64,000 bases of DNA, taken from NCBI GenBank assembly GCA_002600635.1, contig CP021371.1, positions 1,305,001 to 1,369,000 of the forward strand, written 5' to 3'. The translations under genes were made by a program, and so were the position numbers. This DNA comes from Rhizobium sp. ACO-34A (GTDB taxonomy: Bacteria; Pseudomonadota; Alphaproteobacteria; Rhizobiales; Rhizobiaceae). The notes beneath the pieces were generated by a model. The model had not been told where the DNA came from, searched no databases, and worked only from the letters and a program-made list of their open reading frames with translations. Each line of letters starts with the position of its first letter. Position 1 is the stretch's first letter. Positions 56,637-64,000 of this stretch are shown piece after piece.

Positions 56637-56757
56637 GATCTCCCCCCTGAGGGGGAGCTGCCCGGCAGGGCAGAGGGGGGTAGCGACGAGCGGGAGGCCG
56701 GCCCTCCCTCTGTCGGCTACGCCGACATCTCCCCCTCAGGGGGGGAGATCAGCCGAA
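56637..56757. repeat. Second mosaic repeat class in the betB-betA gap
   Basis: GATCTCCCCCCTGAGGGGGAG at the left and CTCCCCCTCAGGGGGGGAGATC at the right are inverted copies (quoted at their core: CTCCCCCTCAGGGG). They surround GGCAGAGGGGGGTAGCG and GACATCTCC. This is a different family from the CTTCTCCCCGC elements, and no gene is seen in it. Confidence 0.7.
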
Positions 56758-56762
56758 ACCTC

Positions 56763-58225
56763 TCAATACGGCGCCTCGCACTTGCCCATGCCGACATAGA
56801 CGGTCTTGAGTTCGGAATAGTGCTCGATGGCTGCCAGCGAGTTCTCGCGGCCGAAGCCCGACTGCTTGGACCCGCCGAACGGAATTTCGACCGGGCAGAG
56901 ATTGTAGGTGTTGATCCACAGCGTGCCGGCCTCGATTTCGTCGACCACCCGGTGGGCGCGGGAAAGATCGGCGGTGAAGACGCCGCCGGCGAGGCCGAAC
57001 TCGCTGGAATTGGCGCGTGCCAGCACTTCCGCTTCATCGGTGAAATCGAGCATGCACATCACCGGCCCGAAGATTTCCTCGCGCGCGATGGTCATGCTGT
57101 CGGTCACATCGGCGAACACGGTCGGCTGGACGAAATAGCCTTCGCCGGAAACGTTGTTGGGAATGCCGCCGCCGGTGACGAGCGTGGCGCCCTCGGCCTT
57201 GCCCTTCTCGATATAGCCCAGCACCTTCTCTCGCTGCGCCCAGGAGACCATCGGCCCCATCTGGGTGGCTTCCTTCTGCGGGTCGCCGATCAGGATCGCC
57301 TCGGTGCGTTCCTTCAGACGGGCGAGGAACTGCTGTTTGATACCTTTCTGCACGAAGACGCGCGTGCCGTTGGAGCAGACCTGTCCGGTCGAATAGAAGT
57401 TGCCGAGCATGGCGCCGGAAATGGCGCTTTCGACATCGGCGTCGTCAAACACGATCAGCGGCGACTTGCCGCCGAGTTCCATCGTCACATGCTTCAGTCC
57501 GCCGGCAGCGGCCGCTGCCACCTTGCGGCCGGTCGGAACCGAGCCGGTCAGCGAAACCTTGGCGACATCGGGATGGTTGACGAGCAGCGGGCCGGTGTCG
57601 CGGTCGCCCTGGATGACGTTGTAGACGCCCTTCGGCAGGCCTGCCTCGATCAGGATTTCGGCGATCTTCAGCGCGCCGAGCGGCGTCGTTTCCGAAGGTT
57701 TGAACACCATGGCATTGCCGGCGACGAGAGCCGGCGCACCCTTCCAGCAGGCGATCTGCTGCGGATAGTTCCATGCGCCGATGCCCACGCAGACCCCGAG
57801 CGGCACGCGTTTGGTATAGGCCCAGTCACCGCCGAGAGGAATGTGCGAGCCGTTCATGGCGGCGGGTGCGACGCCGCCGAAGAATTCGAAGGCGTCAGCG
57901 CCCGAGGTCGGATCGGCGACGATGGTTTCCTGGATCGGCTTGCCGGTGTCGAGCGTTTCGAGTTCGGAAAGCTCGCGGTTCTTCTCGCGGATGATCTCGG
58001 CGGCGCGCTTGAGGATGCGGCCGCGCGCCATCGGGCTCATTGCCGCCCATTCCTTCTGCGCGCGCTTGGCGGACGCGATCGCCTTCTCGACGATGGCGGG
58101 CGTTGCCGCATGCAGCTTGGCGATCACCTCGCCGGTCGCGGGGTAGATGCTCTCGATGACGGTGCCTTCGGTATCCTCGACATATTCGCCGTCGATGAAA
58201 TGGGAGGCGGGGGCTGGGCTTTCAT
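56763..58225 (-). CDS. betB: BetB, betaine aldehyde dehydrogenase, with an N-terminal frameshift
   Basis: An aldehyde dehydrogenase of about 487 codons that oxidises betaine aldehyde to glycine betaine. The catalytic Cys is in [11 protein letters not shown], the general base in [11 protein letters not shown], and the NAD motif in TGSVPTGRK; the C-terminal end is [10 protein letters not shown]. The expected N-terminus ([15 protein letters not shown]) is encoded but out of frame with the ATG at 58225 (MKAQP) by one base within a run of five C (58209-58213 as G on plus). The ATG overlaps the GST stop by four bases, supporting it. Without the shift only a GTG at 58127 can start, losing about 33 residues. 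Confidence 0.85.
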
Positions 58226-58866
58226 TCTTTAACTCTCACTTCGTCAAAATTGACCATCACGTGCTCGCGATAGGCATGGCGTTCGCAAAGCCGGGCGTAA
58301 TAGGCTTTCAGATTGGGCAGATCGGCGCGCTCGATATCGAGATCATAGTAGCGATAGAGCAGCTGACCGAACATGATGTCGGCAACGGTCAGGTCGTTGC
58401 TTGCAAGGAAGTCGTGCTTGCCGAGCTGTGCCTCGGCGATGGCGAGCCGTTTCATGAGCAGCACGACCGCCTCGGCAATCGCCTGCGGGTTGCGCTTTGC
58501 GGAGGGCGTGCGGACGAGCGGCACGAAGATGCGATCAAGAAACAGCGCCGCGACGGTCACCTTCGACCATTCCGCCCATTTGTCGACCTGCGCGCGCGCC
58601 GACAGGTCTTCGGGCCAGAACGGGCCGGTGCCGTATCTGCTGGCCAGATAACGCACGATGGCGGCGCTTTCGAACAGCGGCTCGTCGTTCCCGTCCTTGA
58701 GCACGGGAACGAGACCGTTGGGGTTCATGGCCAGGAATTCGGGCGTGTCGTTTACGCCATAGGTGAAACCGGCGTCGATCCGCCGATACTCGAGTCCGAG
58801 TTCTGCGATCGTCCACATCACCGCCTGCAGGTTTATCGATGTTCTCCGGCCCCAGACTGTCAGCAT
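58222..58866 (-). CDS. Glutathione S-transferase family protein within the bet cluster
   Basis: A 214-residue GST. The N-terminal thioredoxin-like domain (residues 1-80) has [27 protein letters not shown] and [10 protein letters not shown], the glutathione-binding cis-proline and Glu-Ser motif; the C-terminal helical domain has the N-capping box [16 protein letters not shown] chose ATG 58866, six bases after GGAGA. Its stop overlaps the betB ATG, and its start lies next to the betC stop, so it is part of the operon. No role in choline metabolism is known for it; detoxifying aldehyde is a guess. Confidence 0.88.
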   Translation of the reverse strand: MLTVWGRRTSINLQAVMWTIAELGLEYRRIDAGFTYGVNDTPEFLAMNPNGLVPVLKDGNDEPLFESAAIVRYLASRYGTGPFWPEDLSARAQVDKWAEWSKVTVAALFLDRIFVPLVRTPSAKRNPQAIAEAVVLLMKRLAIAEAQLGKHDFLASNDLTVADIMFGQLLYRYYDLDIERADLPNLKAYYARLCERHAYREHVMVNFDEVRVKE

Positions 58867-58868
58867 GG

Positions 58869-60392
58869 TCACTCTCCGCGCGGATAGCGTTTGGATTCCT
58901 CGAGATTGTCGAGGTTCATGTGGTTGCGCATGTAGCGCTCGGACGCCTTCTGCAAAGGCTGGTAATCCCAGGGGAAGTAGGCGCCGTTTCTCAGCGCCTC
59001 GTAGACCACCCAGCGCCGCGCCTGGCTCTCGCGCACGGCGGCATCGAATTCGGCCATGTTCCAGCGCGCCTCGCGCCTGGCGCGGAAGCCGGCGAGGACG
59101 TCGGCATGGGCCGGATCGGCGGCGAGGTTCTCAAGCTCCAGTGGGTCGCTCTCCAGATCGAAGAGCTGCTCCGGGTCTAGTTCGCAATGGACGTATTTCC
59201 ACTTGCCCTCGCGAATGCCGACGAGTGGCGCGTAGGAGGCTTCCGCTGCATATTCCATCAGCACGGGAGCGGTGCGCATCTCGCCGTCGATCATGCCCTT
59301 GAGGCTGATGCCATCGGTCCACGGCATGATCTCGTCGATCGAAATGCCGGCGAGATCGCAAAGCGTCGGTGTCACGTCTAGGTTCGAAGTCGGGGTGACA
59401 TGCAGGCCGGCGGCAATGCCCGGACCGGCGATCATCAGCGGCACGCGGGCCGAACCCTCGAAGAAGTTCATCTTGAACCACAGCCCGCGCTCGCCCAGCA
59501 TGTCGCCATGGTCGGAGCAGAAGAAGATCAGCGTGTCGTCAAGCTGGCGTGTGCGCGTCAGCGTGTCGATCAGTTCGCCCACCTTGTCGTCGAGATAGCT
59601 GATATTGGCGAAATAGGCCTGACGCGAGCGGCGCACGTTCTCGTCGGTGATGTCGAAGCTCGCATAGTCGCAGGATTTCAGGATGCGCTGCGAATGCGGG
59701 TCCTGTTCCGCCAGCATGCCGACTTCCGGCGTCAGGTGCGCGCAGTCGTTATAGAGATCCCAATATTGTTTACGCGCCACATAAGGGTCGTGCGGATGGG
59801 TGAAGGAAACGGTGACGCACCAGGGGCGGCGGTCCTTTTCGTCATTCTCGCGGGAAAGCTGGTAAATCTTCTGATTGGCGAGGAAGGCGACCTCGTCGTC
59901 ATATTCCATCTGGTTGGTGATCTCGGCGACGCCGGCGCCCGTCACCGATCCCATGTTGTGATACCACCAGTCGATGCGCTCGCCCGGCTTGCGATAATCC
60001 GGTGTCCAGCCGAAATCGGCCGGATAGATATCGGTGGTCAGCCGGTCCTCGAAGCCATGCAGCTGGTCCGGGCCGACGAAATGCATCTTGCCCGATAGCG
60101 CGGTGTAATAGCCGGCGCGGCGCAGGTGATGGGCAAAGGTCGGGATGGAGGAGACGTATTCGGCGGCGTTGTCGTAGACCCTCGTACGAGACGGCAGCTG
60201 TCCCGCCATGAAGGAGGCGCGGGCAGGGGCGCAGAGCGGCGAGGACGTATAGTTGTTGCGGAACCGCGCGGAACGGGCGGCCAGTACCTTGAGATGCGGC
60301 GCATGCAGGAAGTCCGCCGGCCCGTCGGGAAAGAACTTCCCGTTGAGCTGGTCGACCATGATGATCAGAATGTTCGGTCGCTTCGTCGTCAT
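58869..60392 (-). CDS. betC: BetC, choline-sulfatase
   Basis: A 507-residue type I sulfatase that hydrolyses choline-O-sulfate to choline and sulfate. The formylglycine motif CAPARASFMAGQ (Cys54, C-x-P-x-R) is intact, with the metal residues in NILIIMVDQLNGKFF and FCSDHGDMLGERGLW. The C-terminal RRWVVYEALRNGAYFPWDYQP region is characteristic of choline sulfatases. ATG 60392 follows AGAACAGGGC. The frame is open upstream into a repeat element but that part is not coding. It links osmoprotection with sulfate release. Confidence 0.95.
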   Translation of the reverse strand: MTTKRPNILIIMVDQLNGKFFPDGPADFLHAPHLKVLAARSARFRNNYTSSPLCAPARASFMAGQLPSRTRVYDNAAEYVSSIPTFAHHLRRAGYYTALSGKMHFVGPDQLHGFEDRLTTDIYPADFGWTPDYRKPGERIDWWYHNMGSVTGAGVAEITNQMEYDDEVAFLANQKIYQLSRENDEKDRRPWCVTVSFTHPHDPYVARKQYWDLYNDCAHLTPEVGMLAEQDPHSQRILKSCDYASFDITDENVRRSRQAYFANISYLDDKVGELIDTLTRTRQLDDTLIFFCSDHGDMLGERGLWFKMNFFEGSARVPLMIAGPGIAAGLHVTPTSNLDVTPTLCDLAGISIDEIMPWTDGISLKGMIDGEMRTAPVLMEYAAEASYAPLVGIREGKWKYVHCELDPEQLFDLESDPLELENLAADPAHADVLAGFRARREARWNMAEFDAAVRESQARRWVVYEALRNGAYFPWDYQPLQKASERYMRNHMNLDNLEESKRYPRGE

Positions 60393-60429
60393 GCCCTGTT
60401 CTTTCCCGTTCCCACTTGTTCTGTCTCTT

Positions 60430-60599
60430 TTGCCCCTCATCCGGCTGCCGCCACCTTCTCCCCGCAAGCGGGGAGAAGGGACATGCGGGACGCCTCGACT
60501 TCCTCTATTCCCGTCATTGGGAACGGGAATAGAGACAGCGCGGCTAGCCTCTTCTCCCCGCTTGCGGGGAGAAGGTCCCGGCAGGGGGATGAGGGGCCT
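60430..60599. repeat. RIME-like mosaic element between betI and betC, overlapping betI 3' end
   Basis: Outer ends TTGCCCCTCATCCGGC (60430) and GGGGGATGAGGGGC (to 60597) are inverted; inner hairpins CTTCTCCCCGC/GCGGGGAGAAG occur at 60455-60478 and 60551-60574. The element's right third is read as the last 17 codons of betI, so it seems to have been inserted into or next to that gene. Confidence 0.75.
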
Positions 60600-61200
60600 T
60601 TTTTCCGCTCGTTCCGGTGGAGACACGTGCCAGCTGCCCCTCGATATAGTCCTCGACGAGCGCCACCGACGCATCGATGCTGACAGGTGCCGACCTCAGA
60701 CTTTGCCGGATATAGAGCCCGTCGATCATCGCGGCCGCGCCCTGTGCGATGCGGCTTGCGTCACCGGCTGATGCAAGCGGCTTCAGCGCCGAAACAAGAT
60801 TGGAGTTGAGCCGGCGCGCGTAGACTTCAAGGAGACGGCGGACCTCTTCCGAGCGCTGCGCCTCGACGTAGAAGGCGAGCCATGCGGCCACCGTTTCGTC
60901 GGCGAACTGGTCGGCGTGGAAGCTCACCCGGATAACCGACGAAAACCGCTCGCGCGGCGTCCGCGCCTGCCGGAGTGCGGTGACGGCATCCGACCGCAAC
61001 TGGCGAAGCAGCGCCCGCACGGTCTCGATCAGCAGCTGTTCCTTGGAGCCGAAATAGTGATGCGCCAGCGCCGGCGAAACGCCTGCCTGCCGGGCGATCT
61101 CCGACATGGTGACGGAAAGCGAGCCGTGATGACCGATGGCGCGCAGCGCGGCATCGACCAGCGCCTTGCGGCGTACCGGCTCCATTCCGATTTTCGGCAT
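60544..61200 (-). CDS. betI: BetI, TetR-type repressor of the bet genes
   Basis: A 218-residue TetR-family regulator. The helix-turn-helix is MSEIARQAGVSPALAHHYFGSKEQLL (residues about 32-57) and the C-terminal domain (EVRRLLEVYARRLNSNLVSALKPL) matches BetI, which is released from DNA by choline. The C-terminal residues about 202-218 ([19 protein letters not shown] in part) are translated from an intergenic repeat and are absent from usual BetI proteins of about 200 residues. Start ATG 61200 gives MPKIGMEPVRR. First gene of the cluster. Confidence 0.93.
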   Translation of the reverse strand: MPKIGMEPVRRKALVDAALRAIGHHGSLSVTMSEIARQAGVSPALAHHYFGSKEQLLIETVRALLRQLRSDAVTALRQARTPRERFSSVIRVSFHADQFADETVAAWLAFYVEAQRSEEVRRLLEVYARRLNSNLVSALKPLASAGDASRIAQGAAAMIDGLYIRQSLRSAPVSIDASVALVEDYIEGQLARVSTGTSGKKAPHPPAGTFSPQAGRRG

Positions 61201-61393
61201 GCAAGATCCTTCCCGGATTCCTGTCGTAACGCCGTCAGTTTATTTTTGATTGACTCGTCAATCAATAAAAAATGCGCCACGATCCGGCCTGTCACCGTCG
61301 CTTTCGGGCGCTATCTTTCATCTTCTATTGTCACGAGAGTTTGAAAGCGCGATGGTAGGCAATTAGATCGATTGATTAAAAAAAGGAGATGCC

Positions 61394-61944
61394 ATGATGC
61401 TTGAAGAAACGAGGCCTGTCCGTTTTTCCGAATTGCGTGCCAAGTGGGGCTGGCTGGTGGCGCTGGGCGTCATCATGCTGATCCTGGGCGGGATCGCGCT
61501 TGCCAACCTTTTCCTCGCCACCGTCGCCTCAGTCTATTACGTCGGTGCGCTGATGCTGGTTGGCGGCGTTCTGCATGTCGCTCATGCCTTTCAGGTGCGT
61601 GGCTGGGAAAGCGTGCTGTTCTGGGCCTTGAGCGGACTGCTGTACCTGAGGCTGGTCTCCTGACCTTTGCCAACCCGTTGCTTGCCTCGGCCATCCTGAC
61701 CCTGCTCATCGGCGCCGCATTGCTGTTTGCCGGCCTTGCTCGCCTCTGGGTCGGCTTCAAGCTCAAGGGTACGGACGGTTGGGGCTGGATCGTGCTGAGC
61801 GGCGTGGTCACCACGCTTGCCGGTATCATCATCGCCATTGGCTGGCCGGTCAACAGCCTGTGGATTCTCGGCCTGTTCCTCGCAATCGACCTCGTCATGC
61901 AGGGCTGGTCGCTGGTCGCGCTTGGCCTCGCGCTGAAGCGCTGA
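61394..61944 (+). pseudogene. HdeD-family membrane protein split by a one-base frameshift
   Basis: Two adjoining frames together give a normal HdeD/DUF308 protein of about 184 residues with six helices. The first runs from ATG 61394 (AAAGGAG upstream) to SGLLYLRLVS and TGA 61663; the second resumes at about 61651 with AGLLTFANPLLASAILTLL and ends at KR, TGA 61944. One base appears lost at 61649-61650, since CTG-TAC-CTG is followed by only two bases before GCT-GGT-CTC-CTG. As read, the product would stop at 89 residues. Either a real mutation or a sequence error. Confidence 0.8.
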
Positions 61945-62093
61945 AGCTTCCCGCCGCCGGTGATCCTGGCGTCTCCGGCGGCGTGATGTCTGTCACAAAA
62001 GTTTCATGAAGCATTCACGTGCGGGAAAGGTTTTCTTGACGAAGTGCAGGCCACATTGATGCCATAAAAATTAACAGGTTTGGAGAAGAAGAA

Positions 62094-63902
62094 ATGGTTC
62101 CGGGCGCAGTGGTGGAGGCTGGCGTGTTGCGTCGCTTCGCCAATGACCAGTTGCTGGCGCTTGCCAAGCTGGTCATCGAGAATGCCTTTCAACCCATTGT
62201 CGAAGTCGGTACCGGCGCCGTTTTCGGATACGAGTCCCTGATGAGAGGCCACGAGCGGATCGGCTTCGAAAGCCCGCTCGATGTTCTCGACCAGGCGGCG
62301 GAAAGCCACCAGCTTCTCGCGCTCGAGCAGATGGTCGCAAGCCGGGCGCTGGCCAAATTCGCCACGCTTCCCGATTTTTCCACCACCACGCTCTTTCTCA
62401 ATCTCGATGTTCGCCTGATCCCCCATGGCAACAGGCTGGTCGACAGCATTCTGGAGCATCTGAGGAAGGCGAACATTCCGCCGTCCTCGATCTGCTTCGA
62501 GCTGTCCGAGCGTTTCGACAACACTTCTGTTCCAGAGTTTTCCGATCTTGTGGCGCGGCTCAGGAAGTCCGGCTTCAAGCTGGCGATCGATGATTTCGGC
62601 GTCGGCCATGGCGAGATGAAGCTGCTTTGCGATTTCCCGGTCGACTATGTGAAGATCGACCGGCACTTCGTCGCCAGCATGGACAGCAATCCGCGCAAGC
62701 GGCACTTGGTGAAGAATATCGTCAACTTCTGCCATGTGCTCGGCGTCCGGGTGATTGCGGAAGGCATCGAGACGGAAGCGGAATTCATAGCCTGCCGGGA
62801 ATTCGGCGTCGATCTGGTGCAGGGCTGGTTCATCGCCCGGCCCACCACGCTGCTCAACGAGCTGAAGCCCGCTTTTCCCCATCTTCAGGACATCGGCAAG
62901 GTTCGCCGTTCCACCCAGTCGCTCGACGAGGTGCTGATCCGCAAGCAGATCGAGCGCCTGCCGACCGTGTTTGAACACGAAAGCATCGACAGCGTCTTCG
63001 ATCTCTTCCGGCGCAATCCGCGCCAGTCTTTCTTCCCGGTGCTGAACGCCAATGGCGAGCCGCGCGGCATCATCAACGAATTCCACCTCAAGGAATATAT
63101 CTACCAGCCCTTTGGCCGCGATCTGTTGAAGAACAAGGTCTATGAGCGCGCGATCTCGCATTTCGTCGACCGCGCCCCGATCGTCGGTCTCGATGCCGAT
63201 GCCGAGCGTCTGATGACGATCTTCGCCAATATGGATGGCAGCGATTGCGTGATCCTCACCGAGAACATGCGCTATGCCGGCGTCGTTTCCGCTGCCTCGC
63301 TGATCCGCATCATCAACGAAAAGCAGCTGAAGACGGCGCAGGACCAGAACCCGCTGACCGGTCTGCCGGGCAATCGCGCCATTCGCGATTTCATGCAGGA
63401 CAGCGGCCGGGACGGCGATGAGGATCGCCATTTCTGCTATTGCGACTTCGACAATTTCAAGCCGTTCAACGATCACTACGGCTTCCAGATGGGCGACCAT
63501 GCCATCAGCCTGTTCTCGGCGCTCCTGCGCCGCTATTTCTTCTCCGAAGGGGATTTCCTCGGCCACGTCGGCGGCGACGATTTCTTCATCGGCGTGCGCG
63601 ACTGGAGCCGCGAGGAACTGACGGAAATCCTCGACCGGCTGCTTTCCGATTTCCACGACGATGTGGTCGAACTCTATTCCGAAGACGACCGCGGCGCGGG
63701 ACGCATCCGAGGCTTGGACCGCCACGGCCGCGAACGGGATTTCCCGCTGATGCGCTGCTCTATCGGCGTGCTGGAGCTGCCGAAGGGCTTCGTGATCGAC
63801 GACATGAACCGGGTGGGCGCGGAGATCGCCGAACTCAAGAAACTGGCCAAGGAAAGTGAAGCGGGCCTTGTGGTCAGGGCTTTCGGCACGGCTGCGGAGT
63901 AG
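62094..63902 (+). CDS. EAL-CBS-GGDEF protein, cyclic-di-GMP metabolism
   Basis: A 602-residue cytoplasmic protein in the order EAL, CBS pair, GGDEF. The EAL domain (about 20-245) has the ESL variant FGYESLMRG plus the metal and catalytic residues FLNLD, ELSE, DDFGVGHGEMK, VKIDRHF and AEGIE, so phosphodiesterase activity is possible. Residues about 260-400 form two CBS repeats (SVFDLFRRNPRQSFFPVLNANG and LMTIFANMDGSDCVILTEN in parts). The C-terminal GGDEF motif is GGDDF (HVGGDDFFIG), which may still be active. GGAGAAGAAG precedes ATG 62094. It is a single gene; the last 98 bases of the window are non-coding. Confidence 0.9.
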   Translation: MVPGAVVEAGVLRRFANDQLLALAKLVIENAFQPIVEVGTGAVFGYESLMRGHERIGFESPLDVLDQAAESHQLLALEQMVASRALAKFATLPDFSTTTLFLNLDVRLIPHGNRLVDSILEHLRKANIPPSSICFELSERFDNTSVPEFSDLVARLRKSGFKLAIDDFGVGHGEMKLLCDFPVDYVKIDRHFVASMDSNPRKRHLVKNIVNFCHVLGVRVIAEGIETEAEFIACREFGVDLVQGWFIARPTTLLNELKPAFPHLQDIGKVRRSTQSLDEVLIRKQIERLPTVFEHESIDSVFDLFRRNPRQSFFPVLNANGEPRGIINEFHLKEYIYQPFGRDLLKNKVYERAISHFVDRAPIVGLDADAERLMTIFANMDGSDCVILTENMRYAGVVSAASLIRIINEKQLKTAQDQNPLTGLPGNRAIRDFMQDSGRDGDEDRHFCYCDFDNFKPFNDHYGFQMGDHAISLFSALLRRYFFSEGDFLGHVGGDDFFIGVRDWSREELTEILDRLLSDFHDDVVELYSEDDRGAGRIRGLDRHGRERDFPLMRCSIGVLELPKGFVIDDMNRVGAEIAELKKLAKESEAGLVVRAFGTAAE

Positions 63903-64000
63903 GGCCTTCCCGGATTGGCGGGGAATTTCGCTTGTGATCGATGTCTAATGTATATTCCTGATTGTATTTTCGCTTGATGCGTTTTGCGGGAATGCGTAAC

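Noticed and set aside
62004..63725. Minus-strand frame of about 570 codons opposite the EAL-CBS-GGDEF gene
   Set aside because: Antisense shadow; the plus-strand gene has all expected motifs.

Overview
The window looks like chromosomal DNA of an alphaproteobacterium of the family Rhizobiaceae (Rhizobium, Agrobacterium, Shinella or Ensifer-like; genus not resolvable by eye). The grounds are the high GC content, a bioMNY biotin ECF transporter, the aa3 oxidase order coxB-ctaD-ctaB-small ORF-ctaG-ctaE-DUF983-SURF1 followed by DUF1304-ispH and thrB-rnhA, a bet cluster with choline-sulfatase, an APS-type cysH, a MocR/EamA pair, and several families of palindromic dispersed repeats resembling those known from rhizobial genomes. 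There is no rRNA, recognisable tRNA, prophage, IS element or CRISPR array.

Layout. 1-2.6 kb: end of a membrane protein, then bioY-bioN-bioM (minus) and a repeat-filled gap. 2.6-6 kb: YcaQ-like DNA glycosylase, GNAT acetyltransferase, a long periplasmic coiled-coil protein. 6-8.5 kb: MocR regulator divergent from an EamA exporter, sharing a perfect 12-bp inverted repeat. 8.5-19.8 kb: mostly housekeeping on the minus strand (aroC-ribB, a PAS-GGDEF-EAL protein, histidine phosphatase, fabI, a DnaJ-type protein, a lipoprotein, a polysaccharide deacetylase), with a small DUF1344 protein and pdxH on the plus strand. 19.9-22 kb: MFS exporter and soxR with a textbook SoxR promoter between them. 22.2-24.1 kb: a lone DnaB/RecA-like ATPase and an SDR. 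24.3-28.4 kb: D,D-carboxypeptidase with SPOR domain, MazG-like protein, TldD, IalB-like protein. 28.7-37 kb: the cytochrome aa3 oxidase cluster, preceded by a perfect FNR/FixK box, then DUF1304 and ispH. 37-43.5 kb: a 195-bp-period tandem repeat, mntP with an apparent yybP-ykoY manganese riboswitch, SDR/AraC divergent pair, thrB-rnhA, a possible AbiEii-type toxin pair, a Dabb protein. 43.6-51.8 kb: sulfate assimilation (cysH-cysD-cysN on minus; Rrf2 regulator, sbp, cysT-cysW-cysA on plus). 51.9-54.6 kb: small membrane proteins, a start-less DUF6508-like remnant and a ClC channel. 54.7-61.2 kb: betI-betC-GST-betB-betA glycine-betaine cluster with repeat elements between genes. 61.4-63.9 kb: a frameshifted hdeD-like gene and an EAL-CBS-GGDEF protein. 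The last 98 bases show no gene.

How the genes work together. The sulfur block takes up sulfate (Sbp-CysTWA), activates it to APS (CysDN) and reduces APS directly (CysH), with an Rrf2 protein as the likely local regulator. The bet block turns choline-O-sulfate to choline to betaine aldehyde to glycine betaine under the TetR repressor BetI. The cta block encodes oxidase subunits I-III together with heme O synthesis, CuB insertion and SURF1-assisted assembly.

Quality note. betB and the hdeD-like gene each carry a clean one-base loss that splits an otherwise intact family member; betB's loss lies at a run of five identical bases. A third nearby frame (the DUF6508-like ORF) has no start. These may be true mutations or assembly errors.
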